This document shows, in pieces, positions 10,823 through 19,512 of a stretch of DNA of 64,000 nucleotides. This DNA comes from Fictibacillus nanhaiensis (GTDB taxonomy: Bacteria > Bacillota > Bacilli > Bacillales > Fictibacillaceae): assembly GCF_023715445.1 (NCBI RefSeq), contig NZ_JAMBOD010000003.1, forward strand, positions 310,001 to 374,000, in the 5' to 3' direction. A program made the position numbers and the translations under genes. Under the pieces are notes generated by a model. It was not told where the DNA came from and ran no database searches. It was given only the letters and a program-made list of their open reading frames with translations. Position 1 is the first letter of the stretch. Each line of letters begins with the position of its first letter.

Positions 10823-12124
10823 TTCTTGGACAGTCTTTTCAGGCAGTTTTTCAATTCCAATTTTTTTGATCTGACGTCCTTCTAAGTCTAAAATGGTAAA
10901 CCGGTAGCTTTCGTAATTAAAAGAATGTTCTTTTTCTAAATCAATTGATCTTGTAAGTACCCAGCCGCCGATTGTATCGATTTCTCTGTTATCAATATCG
11001 AGTGCGAACATTTCATTTATTTGTGAAAGCAATACTTTACCATCCACAACTGTGTTTGTGTTTGAAATCTGCTGAATTTCAGGTTCTTCATCAACATCGA
11101 ACTCATCTCTGATTTCCCCCACAATTTCTTCTAAAATATCTTCAACAGTTACGATACCTGCAGTACCGCCGTATTCATCGACTAGTACCGCCATATGAGT
11201 TTGTTCTTTTTGCATTTTCACCAAAAGCTTTTGGATCGGAATTGTCTCATGAACAGTAATGATTGGACGTATATATTCTTTTAGTTCAAACCTCTGATTA
11301 CTGAAATGTTCATTAAAGAATTCTTTAATATTTACAAGTCCTACAATATGATCTTTATCTTCATTGCCTACTGGATATCTAGTGAATTTTTCTTCACGCA
11401 TGATCGCCATGTTTTCTTCAGCCGTATTATCTAAAAACAGACAAACCATCTCGGTTCTAGGAATCATAATTTCTTTAGCAACCCGGTCGTCAAATTCAAA
11501 TATGCGGTTTACATAACGATATTCTGATTGATTAATTTCTCCGCCTTGGAGACTTTCAGAAAGAATTAACCGCAATTCTTCTTCCGTATGTACAACCTCA
11601 TGCTCACTTGCCGGGCTGATTCCAAAAATCCGGGTAAGCAAGTTGGCTGAACCATTCAACAAAAAAATAAAAGGATACATGATTTTATAAAACATAATGA
11701 TTGGCTTTGCCGTAGCAAGGCTGATCGTTTCTGCCTTCTGGATCGCAACCGTTTTAGGTGCTAGCTCTCCTAAAACAACGTGAAGAAAAGTAATAAGGAC
11801 GAATGCAATCGAAAAGGACAAAGTATGGGTAAGTCCTTCGTTAAGCCCTGCATTTTCAAACAATGGCCTTAAGAAAATTTCCACTGTAGGCTCTCCTAAC
11901 CACCCAAGTCCTAATGCAGTAATTGTTATTCCAAGCTGACAGGCTGAAAGGTACCCATCCAGATTTCCAATGACCCTCTGTGCAGCAATTGCCTTGGAGT
12001 TTCCTTCTGAAGCCAAATTGTCGATCCTTGTTTTTCGGACCTTAACAATCGCAAATTCAGTCACAACAAAAAAAGCGGTTAATATGATGAGTATAATGAT
12101 CATGAGTACATTAAAGATTGGCAT
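10805..12124 (-). CDS. CNNM/CorC-type hemolysin-family membrane protein (CBS domains)
   Basis: 439 aa: an N-terminal CNNM transmembrane domain (about 1-190, ACQLGITITALGLGWLGEP), two CBS domains (about 205-330, signature IMIPRTEMVCL and HMAVLVDEYGGTAGIVT) and a C-terminal CorC/HlyC domain. Related proteins (MpfA, YrkA, YugS) act in Mg2+ efflux or homeostasis; which paralogue this is cannot be decided here. Confidence 0.85.
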   Translation of the reverse strand: MPIFNVLMIIILIILTAFFVVTEFAIVKVRKTRIDNLASEGNSKAIAAQRVIGNLDGYLSACQLGITITALGLGWLGEPTVEIFLRPLFENAGLNEGLTHTLSFSIAFVLITFLHVVLGELAPKTVAIQKAETISLATAKPIIMFYKIMYPFIFLLNGSANLLTRIFGISPASEHEVVHTEEELRLILSESLQGGEINQSEYRYVNRIFEFDDRVAKEIMIPRTEMVCLFLDNTAEENMAIMREEKFTRYPVGNEDKDHIVGLVNIKEFFNEHFSNQRFELKEYIRPIITVHETIPIQKLLVKMQKEQTHMAVLVDEYGGTAGIVTVEDILEEIVGEIRDEFDVDEEPEIQQISNTNTVVDGKVLLSQINEMFALDIDNREIDTIGGWVLTRSIDLEKEHSFNYESYRFTILDLEGRQIKKIGIEKLPEKTVQEQSKGS

Positions 12125-12212
12125 AAGATCCTCCCCATCTTTATAAACAAAAAGATTTTATTAAGATTGCTCAATTAATTCCCTTTTCAAACTATCGCTA
12201 AACAGAAATAAA

Positions 12213-12232
12213 GGGGCAGCATGGCTGGCCCC
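12213..12232 (-). terminator. Terminator of ykuS
   Basis: Stem GGGGCCAGC / GCTGCCCC with a 3-nt loop and TTTATTTCT tail on the minus strand, 8 bp after the ykuS stop. Confidence 0.75.
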
Positions 12233-12239
12233 GGGAATG

Positions 12240-12485
12240 CTATGATTGTAATTTACTTTCTACAGCCTGACGTACTTCGTCTGCTGACATACCATGAGCG
12301 TTTATTACAGAGCCTTGTATCACCGCATTTTGTATGCCCATAACATTCTGATCCTGTCCGGAAATTACACAGCAATCACAGCCATTTGCGTCATGTTCTT
12401 GTTTAAGTTCCACTACTTCATGCCCTGCTGATCTTAGAGCATCAGAAACGTTCGTTAATGATTGTTCAACACCAATTCTAGCCAT
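12240..12485 (-). CDS. ykuS: UPF0180 protein YkuS
   Basis: An 81-aa conserved Bacillus protein starting [10 protein letters not shown] with the family core [17 protein letters not shown] and a [10 protein letters not shown] tail. Function unknown. SD AGGAGG precedes the start. The ykuQ-R-S order matches B. subtilis. Confidence 0.92.
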   Translation of the reverse strand: MARIGVEQSLTNVSDALRSAGHEVVELKQEHDANGCDCCVISGQDQNVMGIQNAVIQGSVINAHGMSADEVRQAVESKLQS

Positions 12486-12599
12486 ATTCCCACCTCCTTA
12501 CTGTTGTTAATGTTTCCAACTCAGTATGGGAATATGTAATGAATATATCATGTGATTGCTCCTGGCACGGTGTCGATTGATAGGTGTGTGTGTCGACTC

Positions 12600-12725
12600 G
12601 TGGATAAATCACAAAATCTTTTGGATTGAGGGCAAAAACTTTTGGATTGAGGACTAAAATTTGTGGATTGGTAGCTATAATTTGTGGATTAGTAGCTATA
12701 TTTTGTGAATTGAGCAAGCTTTTTC
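12600..12725. repeat. Tandem 21-bp repeat array (six units)
   Basis: Six imperfect units begin at 12600, 12621, 12642, 12663, 12684 and 12705, an exact 21-bp period. The shared head is (T/G)TGGATTGAG, followed by a variable A/T-rich half. It lies between ykuR and ykuS. The arrays at 34.4 and 55.3 kb share the period but not the sequence. An 84-codon frame through it exists only because 21 is a multiple of three. Confidence 0.85.
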
Positions 12726-12740
12726 GCTCCAACGAGTAAC

Positions 12741-12766
12741 AAAAAAACGGCCGTTATGGCCGTTTT
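12741..12766 (-). terminator. Terminator of ykuR
   Basis: Stem AACGGCC / GGCCGTT, 5-nt loop, T7 on the minus strand. Confidence 0.85.
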
Positions 12767-12767
12767 C

Positions 12768-13892
12768 CTATTTTCTAGTCCCCTTATAGGAGAAATATTG
12801 AATTAAAAGATCGACCGCATGCTGAATAGCTTCTTCTTGCGGCTTTAGTTTCGAGTGATGCAGGCCAAATGGTGTATCTACACCTAACCAGAACATAAAA
12901 CCTGGTATTTTCTCTAAGAAATAGCCATAGTCTTCCCCAGTCATGGCTTCTTTACACTCAACAACATTCACATTGTCTTGCTGCATTGCAAATTCCATGA
13001 ATTCTCTTGTCAGTTTCGGTTCGTTATCCACTTGACGGTAGTTCGAACCATAGTCTATAACCGCTTGGCAGTCAAATCCTTGAGAAATTCCTTGAACTAA
13101 GGACTCAATACGGTTTTTAACCTTATCCATCGCCTCTGGAGAAAGTGTTCGAATTGTTCCTTCGAGTCTTGCTTTCTCAGCAATGATATTCTGCTTCGTA
13201 CCTCCCGTTATCTTCCCTACCGTAACAACTGCAGAATCTAAAGGATCGATATTGCGCGCAACAATTGCTTGCATCTGTGTAACGAGATGGCTCGCTGCAA
13301 CTACCATGTCATTGCTTAAGTGAGGGTAAGCTGCATGACCGCCTTTTCCAATCAAGTCAATAAACAGTTCTGAAGTATTTGCAAACAGCAAACCTTCTTT
13401 TACAGCAATCGTTCCAACTGGGTATTCTGGTGCAATATGAAGCGCTGTAATCATATCTGGCTTCAGCTTTTGAAAAAGCTCGCATTCCCGCATCGGTAGT
13501 GCTCCGCCAGGCCCTTCTTCTGCCGGCTGAAAAATGAACAAAAGATTATCATCTAAAGGATGTAGGACAAAATGAGCCAACAGCCCAAGTGCTATTGTCA
13601 TATGAAGGTCATGTCCGCAAGCATGCATCATACCTTCATGCAACGATGCAAAATCATAGCCTGTCTCCTCGGTAATCGGAAGTCCATCCATATCTGTACG
13701 ATAAGCAATCGTTTTTTCAGGATTTTTCCCGTTTACTTGTACAAAAATGCCAGTTTCCCATGTATGCACATCCAGCTTATCCTGAGGAAAAGTAGAGATG
13801 AGATCGAGTAGATACCTTTGAGTCTTAAATTCCTGAAAGCCTGGCTCCGGTATCCGGTGCAGGTCTTTTCTGATCTCAATTAATGGTTTCAT
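12768..13892 (-). CDS. ykuR: N-acetyldiaminopimelate deacetylase
   Basis: A 374-aa M20-family metallohydrolase that removes acetyl from N-acetyl-LL-2,6-diaminopimelate in the acetylase branch of lysine/peptidoglycan precursor synthesis. Metal-site motifs are [10 protein letters not shown] and [10 protein letters not shown]. It follows dapH by 28 bp on the same strand, so the two steps of the branch are adjacent. B. subtilis uses the same gene pair (ykuQ-ykuR). Confidence 0.93.
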   Translation of the reverse strand: MKPLIEIRKDLHRIPEPGFQEFKTQRYLLDLISTFPQDKLDVHTWETGIFVQVNGKNPEKTIAYRTDMDGLPITEETGYDFASLHEGMMHACGHDLHMTIALGLLAHFVLHPLDDNLLFIFQPAEEGPGGALPMRECELFQKLKPDMITALHIAPEYPVGTIAVKEGLLFANTSELFIDLIGKGGHAAYPHLSNDMVVAASHLVTQMQAIVARNIDPLDSAVVTVGKITGGTKQNIIAEKARLEGTIRTLSPEAMDKVKNRIESLVQGISQGFDCQAVIDYGSNYRQVDNEPKLTREFMEFAMQQDNVNVVECKEAMTGEDYGYFLEKIPGFMFWLGVDTPFGLHHSKLKPQEEAIQHAVDLLIQYFSYKGTRK

Positions 13893-13920
13893 CTTCTTCT
13901 CATCCCCTAAATCATTTTGA

Positions 13921-14637
13921 TTAATCGTTTAATTGGCGCAGCTCTTGTCTGATTTCTGTTTTCGATTTTGTTTTTTCGTCTATCTTTTTTAAAACGCGGG
14001 CAGGTGTACCGCCAACAACGGTGTATGGTTCCACATCTTCAATAACTATTGCACCTGCAGCAACTACAGCTCCTTTACCAACTGTAACACCTTCAAGTAC
14101 TACTGCATTGGCTCCGATTACTACATCGTCTTCAACTACTACTGGTTTAGCAGATGGAGGTTCGATAACACCTGCAAGTACAGTTCCTGCACCGATGTGG
14201 CAGTTCTTACCTACAGTTGCGCGTCCACCTAATACAACGTTCATATCGATCATTGTTCCTTCACCGATTACAGAACCGATGTTGATTGATGCACCCATCA
14301 TAATAACGGCATTGTCCCCGATTTCAACTTGGTCACGGATGATCGCACCCGGCTCGATACGTGCTTTAATGTTTTTCATGTCTAAAAGAGGAATCGCTGA
14401 ATTGCGGCGGTCATTCTCTACCACAAAGTCTTCAATGCTGCTTTCGTTTGTTTTAAGAGCAGTTTCGATTTCCTTCCACTCACCGAACAATACAGCTGAA
14501 TTGCCTGAAGGGAACACTTTTGTTTCTTTTCCGAAATCTATATTGTCAAGATTTCCTTTTACATAAACTTTTACAGGTGTAGATTTTGTGCTGTTTTGAA
14601 TAAATGAAATAATCTCGTTTGCATCCATCATTCTCAT
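13921..14637 (-). CDS. dapH: Tetrahydrodipicolinate N-acetyltransferase
   Basis: A 238-aa hexapeptide-repeat acetyltransferase of the diaminopimelate pathway. The left-handed beta-helix repeats run from about residue 90 to 195 (e.g. [19 protein letters not shown]). I start it at ATG 14637 ([12 protein letters not shown]), matching B. subtilis DapH/YkuQ and lying behind AGGAGG; the longer frame would read through the SD. Confidence 0.95.
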   Translation of the reverse strand: MRMMDANEIISFIQNSTKSTPVKVYVKGNLDNIDFGKETKVFPSGNSAVLFGEWKEIETALKTNESSIEDFVVENDRRNSAIPLLDMKNIKARIEPGAIIRDQVEIGDNAVIMMGASINIGSVIGEGTMIDMNVVLGGRATVGKNCHIGAGTVLAGVIEPPSAKPVVVEDDVVIGANAVVLEGVTVGKGAVVAAGAIVIEDVEPYTVVGGTPARVLKKIDEKTKSKTEIRQELRQLND

Positions 14638-14712
14638 ATTTATTATGTCCTCCTTAAAAGTCATTCTGTATTGTATTAAACCACTAAATATAGAAACATT
14701 CAAACGTTATTC

Positions 14713-15576
14713 TTACGTTAAATTTTGAATCAGATCCATAAACACATTTACTTGTTTTAGTTCTGATCCTGTTCCATGGTGAATGAGCCATGTATCCCTT
14801 TTTAGTACATTTCCATTTTTATCAGTAAGCGGTATTTTAAAAACTTCATCCTCTGGTCTTAAGCTGATAGAAGGCAGGATCGCGTAACCGATTCCGTTCA
14901 AGGCCATCTGCTTGCAGGTTTCGATCTGGTCAACCACGATGGTCTTTTGTGGAGTCGTTTTAAAATGACTGTGCCACCAGACTTGTATTTCTTGATAATA
15001 GGTGGAATGGCTTTTAAATTGAATAAAAGGTTTTGTTGTCTCTGACAGTTCTTCAATGGATGATATCGTTGTATCCACCAAGTACAGATGATCGGATAAA
15101 ATATGCTCCTTGCTGCCTCTCCATTCCGGATTCCCCCTTACGATTCCAAGATGGATGCGGTCTTCATATAAATGCTTGATAATCTCTGAGCTCCATCCTG
15201 TAATTAGAGAGATGTTAACGTGAGGATAAAGACTCACGTACTCTTTTAAAACATGCGGAAGCCAATATTGGCCGATGATTGAGGCTACAGCTAATTTAAG
15301 TGTGCCATGAACATGCTCCGAAAGTGATTGCAGTTCTTCTTTTACTGCCTCCTCCTTTTGAAGCACTTCACTTACATAAGAGATTATTTTTTCGCCAGCC
15401 GGAGTGAGGGTCAGTCCTTTTTGGGACCTTACAAAAATAATCGTGCCCCAATTATTTTCAATCGACTGAAGCCGTTGACTTAGGGCTGGCTGAGATACAT
15501 AAAGTCTTTCGGAAGCTTTCCTCATATTTAATTCTTCTGCAAGTACTTTTAAGATTCGAAATTCCGATAGTTGCAT
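14713..15576 (-). CDS. ccpC: LysR-type regulator CcpC
   Basis: A 287-aa LysR regulator with N-terminal winged HTH (SERLYVSQPALSQRLQSIE) and a substrate-binding domain. The HGTLKLAVASIIGQYWLP and VDQIETCKQMALNGIGYAIL segments match B. subtilis CcpC (YkuM), which represses citB and citZ and responds to citrate. It sits immediately upstream of dapH, as ykuM lies near ykuQ. Confidence 0.87.
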   Translation of the reverse strand: MQLSEFRILKVLAEELNMRKASERLYVSQPALSQRLQSIENNWGTIIFVRSQKGLTLTPAGEKIISYVSEVLQKEEAVKEELQSLSEHVHGTLKLAVASIIGQYWLPHVLKEYVSLYPHVNISLITGWSSEIIKHLYEDRIHLGIVRGNPEWRGSKEHILSDHLYLVDTTISSIEELSETTKPFIQFKSHSTYYQEIQVWWHSHFKTTPQKTIVVDQIETCKQMALNGIGYAILPSISLRPEDEVFKIPLTDKNGNVLKRDTWLIHHGTGSELKQVNVFMDLIQNLT

Positions 15577-15698
15577 ATAAATGCCTTCTTTCAGTCAATA
15601 AGTTTTTCTTATGAAACAGCGTCCAATTTTAGTAATTTAATTTAAGTATACCTTAACATAGGATATATATGTAAACAGAAAAGAAAGGAAGTGAAGGC

Positions 15699-16430
15699 AT
15701 GTATATCTTAATCCTTGTCGGCTTTTGTGCGACCTTTATCGGCACTCTTTCCGGGAGTGGCGGAATGATTAACTTTCCAATCATGCTTTTATTAGGAGTC
15801 CCCGTTCATTCTGCTATAGCTGCTAATAAGTTTGCCAACATGTTCAGTTCTTTTTCAAGTTTTTTTGTTCTATTGAGAAAAAATGATGCAAAGCTCGCTC
15901 CTTACTTTCTTTCAGGCGCAGTCAGCTTAACAGGCGGGATATGCGGAGGCTTAATCGCTTCAGCAATCTCAAGAGAAAATCTAACGATCATCGCACTTAT
16001 TTTGTTAAGCGGAGCTCTTTTTTTAACCTTTATAAAAACAAAGAAGAATTTAAATCCCGAAAATGAGATCAAACAGCTGCCAGCAAATAAATATCCCTAT
16101 CTTTTCGGCATTGGTGCATACGACGGGATGTTCGGGCCAGGACAAGGTACGATGCAAATGCAGCTTTTTTTAAGGAATGGTTTTTCTTATATTCGGACTG
16201 TATCATTTACAAGGTTTAATACATTTTTAAGCTGTACAGGTGCTGTGGTTACGTATTTTTGGGCAGGTCATTATATGTGGAACGTTGCTATTCCATTAAC
16301 GATCGGCAGCATATGCGGTGCTCAATTAGCAGTAAAACTTGCACCTATGCTAAAAACAAAACAGGTTACAATCCTCATGAGGACTGTAACCGCTCTGCTT
16401 ATACTTCAATTAATCATTCAATGGGGGTAA
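15699..16430 (+). CDS. TSUP-family (TauE/SafE) membrane transporter
   Basis: A 243-aa membrane protein with about eight hydrophobic segments and the duplicated TSUP motif (GTLSGSGGMINFPIMLLLG; GAYDGMFGPGQGTMQMQLFL). The family moves sulfite or organosulfur anions; the substrate is unknown here. Divergent from ccpC and five bases from the next gene. Confidence 0.83.
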   Translation: MYILILVGFCATFIGTLSGSGGMINFPIMLLLGVPVHSAIAANKFANMFSSFSSFFVLLRKNDAKLAPYFLSGAVSLTGGICGGLIASAISRENLTIIALILLSGALFLTFIKTKKNLNPENEIKQLPANKYPYLFGIGAYDGMFGPGQGTMQMQLFLRNGFSYIRTVSFTRFNTFLSCTGAVVTYFWAGHYMWNVAIPLTIGSICGAQLAVKLAPMLKTKQVTILMRTVTALLILQLIIQWG

Positions 16431-16435
16431 TCAAA

Positions 16436-16795
16436 ATGAAAATTTCAGGCATTCATCACATTCAATTATGTATTCCTGCTGAAAAAGAATCTGAAGCAAA
16501 ATTTTTTTACAAAGACGTACTTGGGTTAAAAGAAATACCTAAGCCTGAAACTCTTCAAAAAAACGGGGGAATGTGGTTTCAGGTTGGCAGCCAGGAGCTG
16601 CATATTGGAGTTGAGGACCAAGTTTTTAAAGGTAAACATCATCCCGCTTTTTTAGTGAATGGAATAAGTGAACTTAAAAGTCATCTTTCTGCTAAAGGAA
16701 TTTCCATTCAAAAAGAGATACCAATCCCAGGTTTTAACCGCTTTTCTATTCGTGATCCTTTTGGCAACAGGATTGAATTTATTGAACCTGAGTAA
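16436..16795 (+). CDS. VOC-superfamily (glyoxalase/bleomycin resistance-like) protein
   Basis: A 119-aa paired beta-alpha-beta-beta-beta protein: IHHIQLCIPAEKESEAKFFY at the N-terminus and FSIRDPFGNRIEFIEP at the end, with metal-ligand-like His and Glu in the expected places. The start is ATG 16436, five bases after the TSUP stop, so the pair is cotranscribed. Substrate unknown. Confidence 0.82.
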   Translation: MKISGIHHIQLCIPAEKESEAKFFYKDVLGLKEIPKPETLQKNGGMWFQVGSQELHIGVEDQVFKGKHHPAFLVNGISELKSHLSAKGISIQKEIPIPGFNRFSIRDPFGNRIEFIEPE

Positions 16796-16804
16796 TCCGT
16801 GTGT

Positions 16805-17677
16805 TTATTTGTTCCTATCTTCCGGTTCAACGTGAACTTGTATACTTTCAACATTGTAAGCTTCTTTAATGGTATTTTCTATTTTCTCGGTAATGTCATG
16901 GCTTTCAACAACATTTAACGACGGATCAACTTTTATTGTTACATCAATAATAGCCCGGTTACCGTGCTTTCTTGCTTTTAGATCACCTACGTTTTGAACG
17001 CCATCGACATCCAGAATTTTATGTTCCATTTCTTTTCCTTCTTCGTAATCAAAACCATCAGAAAGGTTATGAGAAGTCTCGGTGAAAATTTCCCATCCGG
17101 TCTTTATGATAATAAGACCTACAACTACAGCTGCGGCGGGGTCAAGCCATGCCATACCCACTTGTGCACCGAAGATCCCTACTGCAGCTCCGATACTGAC
17201 AAAAGCATCGGAGCGATTATCCAGTGCCGCTGCCTTTAGTCCTTGGCTGTCTGTTTCTTTGGCAATCCGAATATTGTAAAAATATACTCCCAGCATGACT
17301 GCAGCTCCAAACAAAGCAATCAATGCTGCTGTAAGGGAAGGCTCGGTTTCAACCCCTCTAAACATCTTTTTAACGGAAGAAATCAGGACTTCAATCCCGA
17401 TTACCACCATAATAAAAGATGCTACCATCGATGCGATAGTTTCTGCACGCAAGTGGCCATACGGATGATCCTCATCTGCTGGCTTTCTTGAAATTTTCAA
17501 TCCGATTAAAACCGCTATGGAAGCAATAATATCCGTTGCATTATTTAAGCCGTCAGCGATCAGCGCGTCCGAACTGTATATGAAACCTGAAACCAGCTTT
17601 ACGATTGATAGAAAAATGTATGCACCTAAACTATAATAAACACCGCGTTCCACTCTTTTTTGCTGTTCAGCTTGCAT
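16805..17677 (-). CDS. Cation diffusion facilitator (MneP/MneS-like)
   Basis: A 290-aa CDF transporter with six membrane segments, metal-site motifs ADGLNNATD and DHPYGHLRAE, and DNRSDAFVS in the fourth/fifth helix region, plus a cytoplasmic C-terminal domain. It resembles B. subtilis MneP (YdfM), a Mn2+ exporter; metal choice is inferred. Confidence 0.87.
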   Translation of the reverse strand: MQAEQQKRVERGVYYSLGAYIFLSIVKLVSGFIYSSDALIADGLNNATDIIASIAVLIGLKISRKPADEDHPYGHLRAETIASMVASFIMVVIGIEVLISSVKKMFRGVETEPSLTAALIALFGAAVMLGVYFYNIRIAKETDSQGLKAAALDNRSDAFVSIGAAVGIFGAQVGMAWLDPAAAVVVGLIIIKTGWEIFTETSHNLSDGFDYEEGKEMEHKILDVDGVQNVGDLKARKHGNRAIIDVTIKVDPSLNVVESHDITEKIENTIKEAYNVESIQVHVEPEDRNK

Positions 17678-17767
17678 TCTCTCTTCTCCTTATTCCATAA
17701 TACCTTTTTAATCATAAAGAATGGTTTCCGGGTGGGTCTAGAGCAATCTTTTTCACTAGAGGAAACA

Positions 17768-18505
17768 TTAATGTTCGTAGATCATTTTTCTCGTCATACC
17801 GCCATCAATCATAATGTTTTCACCAGTGATAAAATTATTGTCCGGCTCCGCAAGAAATAAACAAGCCCGCGAAATATCTGACGGTTTACCTACTCTTTTG
17901 GCAAGATGCTGTTCATGATCAATCTTTCTTAGCCTGGAGTAATCTCCGGTATGTATCCAGCCTGGACTAATAGAGTTTACAGTAATATGTTCCTCTGCAA
18001 ACGATGCTGCCAAGGCATGAGTTAGCGCTACTATACCACCCTTTGTCGCGGCATATGCTTCAGAATGAGGTTCTGACATGAATGCACGGGTAGAAGCCAT
18101 ATTGATGATAGAGCCACCGCCTGATTTGGACATATATTTTGCGGCTTCTCTTGAAAAAAGAAATACACTTCTTAAATTAGTCTGAATGATTTCATCCCAC
18201 TCATCTACTGATAATTCATAGGGAGATTTCCATTTTGAAATGCCTGCGTTATTAATTACACAGTTCAGTCCGCCCAATTTATCATGTGTTTCTAATACAG
18301 CTTTTATTATCTCATTCGGATTTTTCACATCACAATGAACAGATATACTTTTCGGTTCAATTTGATGAACCTCGGTTAACGTTTTCGCCAGCTCTTGCTG
18401 GTCAAAATCTATCAATGATGGAATCCAGCCAGCTTTTGCAAAATCAATGGCTGTTTGTTTGCCGATCCCTTGTGCTGCTCCAGTTATTAGTACAATCTTG
18501 TTCAT
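17768..18505 (-). CDS. SDR-family oxidoreductase
   Basis: A 245-aa short-chain dehydrogenase: nucleotide motif TGAAQGIG, NNAGIS, and catalytic YAATKGG with upstream Ser (INMAS). Substrate unknown. ATG 18505 has a good SD (GGAGGG). Confidence 0.86.
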   Translation of the reverse strand: MNKIVLITGAAQGIGKQTAIDFAKAGWIPSLIDFDQQELAKTLTEVHQIEPKSISVHCDVKNPNEIIKAVLETHDKLGGLNCVINNAGISKWKSPYELSVDEWDEIIQTNLRSVFLFSREAAKYMSKSGGGSIINMASTRAFMSEPHSEAYAATKGGIVALTHALAASFAEEHITVNSISPGWIHTGDYSRLRKIDHEQHLAKRVGKPSDISRACLFLAEPDNNFITGENIMIDGGMTRKMIYEH

Positions 18506-18576
18506 CCTATTAACCCTCCGCTCGTTTATTTAACTATCTTATTCATTCCCTAGTTCACTTCAATCGTATCAATCAT

Positions 18577-18608
18577 CAAAAAGAAAGCTGCCGATTTGAC
18601 GACAGCTT
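18577..18608 (-). terminator. Terminator of the CotD-like gene
   Basis: Stem AAGCTGTCG / CGGCAGCTT and a T-rich tail on the minus strand. Confidence 0.75.
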
Positions 18609-18615
18609 CATTTCA

Positions 18616-19044
18616 TTAATTTTTTCTCCAGCCGCATGGCGGACGCGGAGGACATGGAGGGCAAGGAGGAGGACAAACAACCGGCTGTACAGCTTGTGTA
18701 CCACAAAGGTTTTGCTGAGTTGCCTGGTTAACAACATTCGTACTTTGAGGAAAATAGTGAACGTATTTATAATTTGTCTGGTTAACCTGAGTCGTTTGTG
18801 TTGGATGAATCATAGGAACATATACATCCTGCTGATTATATTGAACCTGTTGATTAGTTGGACTGTATTGTGCAGGCAATACTTGCGGAGGATAATACTG
18901 AGATGGTGATACGGGAGGGTATCCGCAACCACCCATTTGAGGCATCTGTCCCATAGCTCCCAAAGTCGGCCCCATTCCTATCGCGCCAGCAGCTGCAGGC
19001 ATCCCCATTCCCTTTTTAGGGAAAATTCTTGGGCGTTTAAACAA
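18616..19044 (-). CDS. CotD-like spore coat protein
   Basis: 142 aa, Pro/Gln/Tyr-rich. The central segment (VPMIHPTQTTQVNQTNYKY, VHYFPQSTNV) matches the CotD core, and the C-terminus is a Cys-Pro cluster (CPPPCPPCPPRPPCGW). Inner spore coat role by family. I start at TTG 19044, eight bases after AAGGAG. Confidence 0.8.
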   Translation of the reverse strand: MFKRPRIFPKKGMGMPAAAGAIGMGPTLGAMGQMPQMGGCGYPPVSPSQYYPPQVLPAQYSPTNQQVQYNQQDVYVPMIHPTQTTQVNQTNYKYVHYFPQSTNVVNQATQQNLCGTQAVQPVVCPPPCPPCPPRPPCGWRKN

Positions 19045-19251
19045 AAAGACTTCTCCTTTCAAAAATCTTAAATCTTATTTCTCTTTATTTTATGTGGGAC
19101 GACTTAAAAAGTTCGTCCAAATTAAGCACAAAAAATTCGCCTTGAGCTAATCAAGGAAATTCCTTTGAGGTATGTTTTTATATGTTCGAGGAGTTGTCAA
19201 TTTAAATTTTATTCCTTATTAAGGAGTTTTTTCTCGATATATGAATAGGAT

Positions 19252-19288
19252 AAAAAAACACTCTCTTTTAAAAAAAAATGAGAGTGTT
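19252..19288 (-). terminator. Original terminator of tRNA-Val, displaced by the integrated element
   Basis: Perfect 9-bp stem AACACTCTC / GAGAGTGTT followed by T7 on the minus strand, 15 bp beyond the tRNA 3'-end fragment at 19303-19336. In the unoccupied chromosome it would end the tRNA-Val transcript; it now lies 14.9 kb from the gene. Confidence 0.8.
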
Positions 19289-19302
19289 AACTATGTATGG
19301 TC

Positions 19303-19336
19303 TATGGTGACCCGAGAGGGGTTCGAACCCCCGACC
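19303..19336. repeat. Attachment-site copy, far end (attL)
   Basis: 34-bp exact copy of 34207-34240, containing CCA, discriminator, acceptor and T-arm of tRNA-Val. Only the 3' part of the tRNA is present. The displaced host terminator lies on its outer side. Confidence 0.93.
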
Positions 19337-19357
19337 AGTCATAAACGATAGGTAATA

Positions 19358-19394
19358 AACGTTGGTCTATACGTTAGTTGATTCGGTCATTGAA
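19358..19394. promoter_or_regulatory. Putative integrase arm sites, far end
   Basis: Two motifs recur inverted at the other end: AACGTTGGT (19358-19366; inverse at 34185-34193) and TTGATTCGGTCATTGAA (19378-19394; inverse, one mismatch, at 34145-34161). Placement just inside both att cores suits arm-type recombinase binding. Confidence 0.6.
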
Positions 19395-19512
19395 CGAACT
19401 GCGACCGTTTGAATCATTTTATCATTATTATATATGCTTGGTCAATCAGGTATTAATGCAATTAGACGGAGAAATGTAAAGTACAGGTGAATTTCGCTGA
19501 AGCTGAAATTAT

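Noticed and set aside
12600-12725. The 20-21 bp arrays (also 34397-34496 and 55253-55375) as CRISPR
   Set aside because: Conserved heads are only 7-10 bp, the units abut without 26-40 bp spacers, and no cas gene is present.
12478-12732. 84-codon minus-strand frame with repeated NPK/NPQ heptads
   Set aside because: It is the translation of the 21-bp DNA repeat array (21 = 7 codons), has no SD and overlaps the ykuS start.
19303-19336. Second tRNA gene at the left end
   Set aside because: Only the T-arm and acceptor 3' half are present; no anticodon or D-arm follows.
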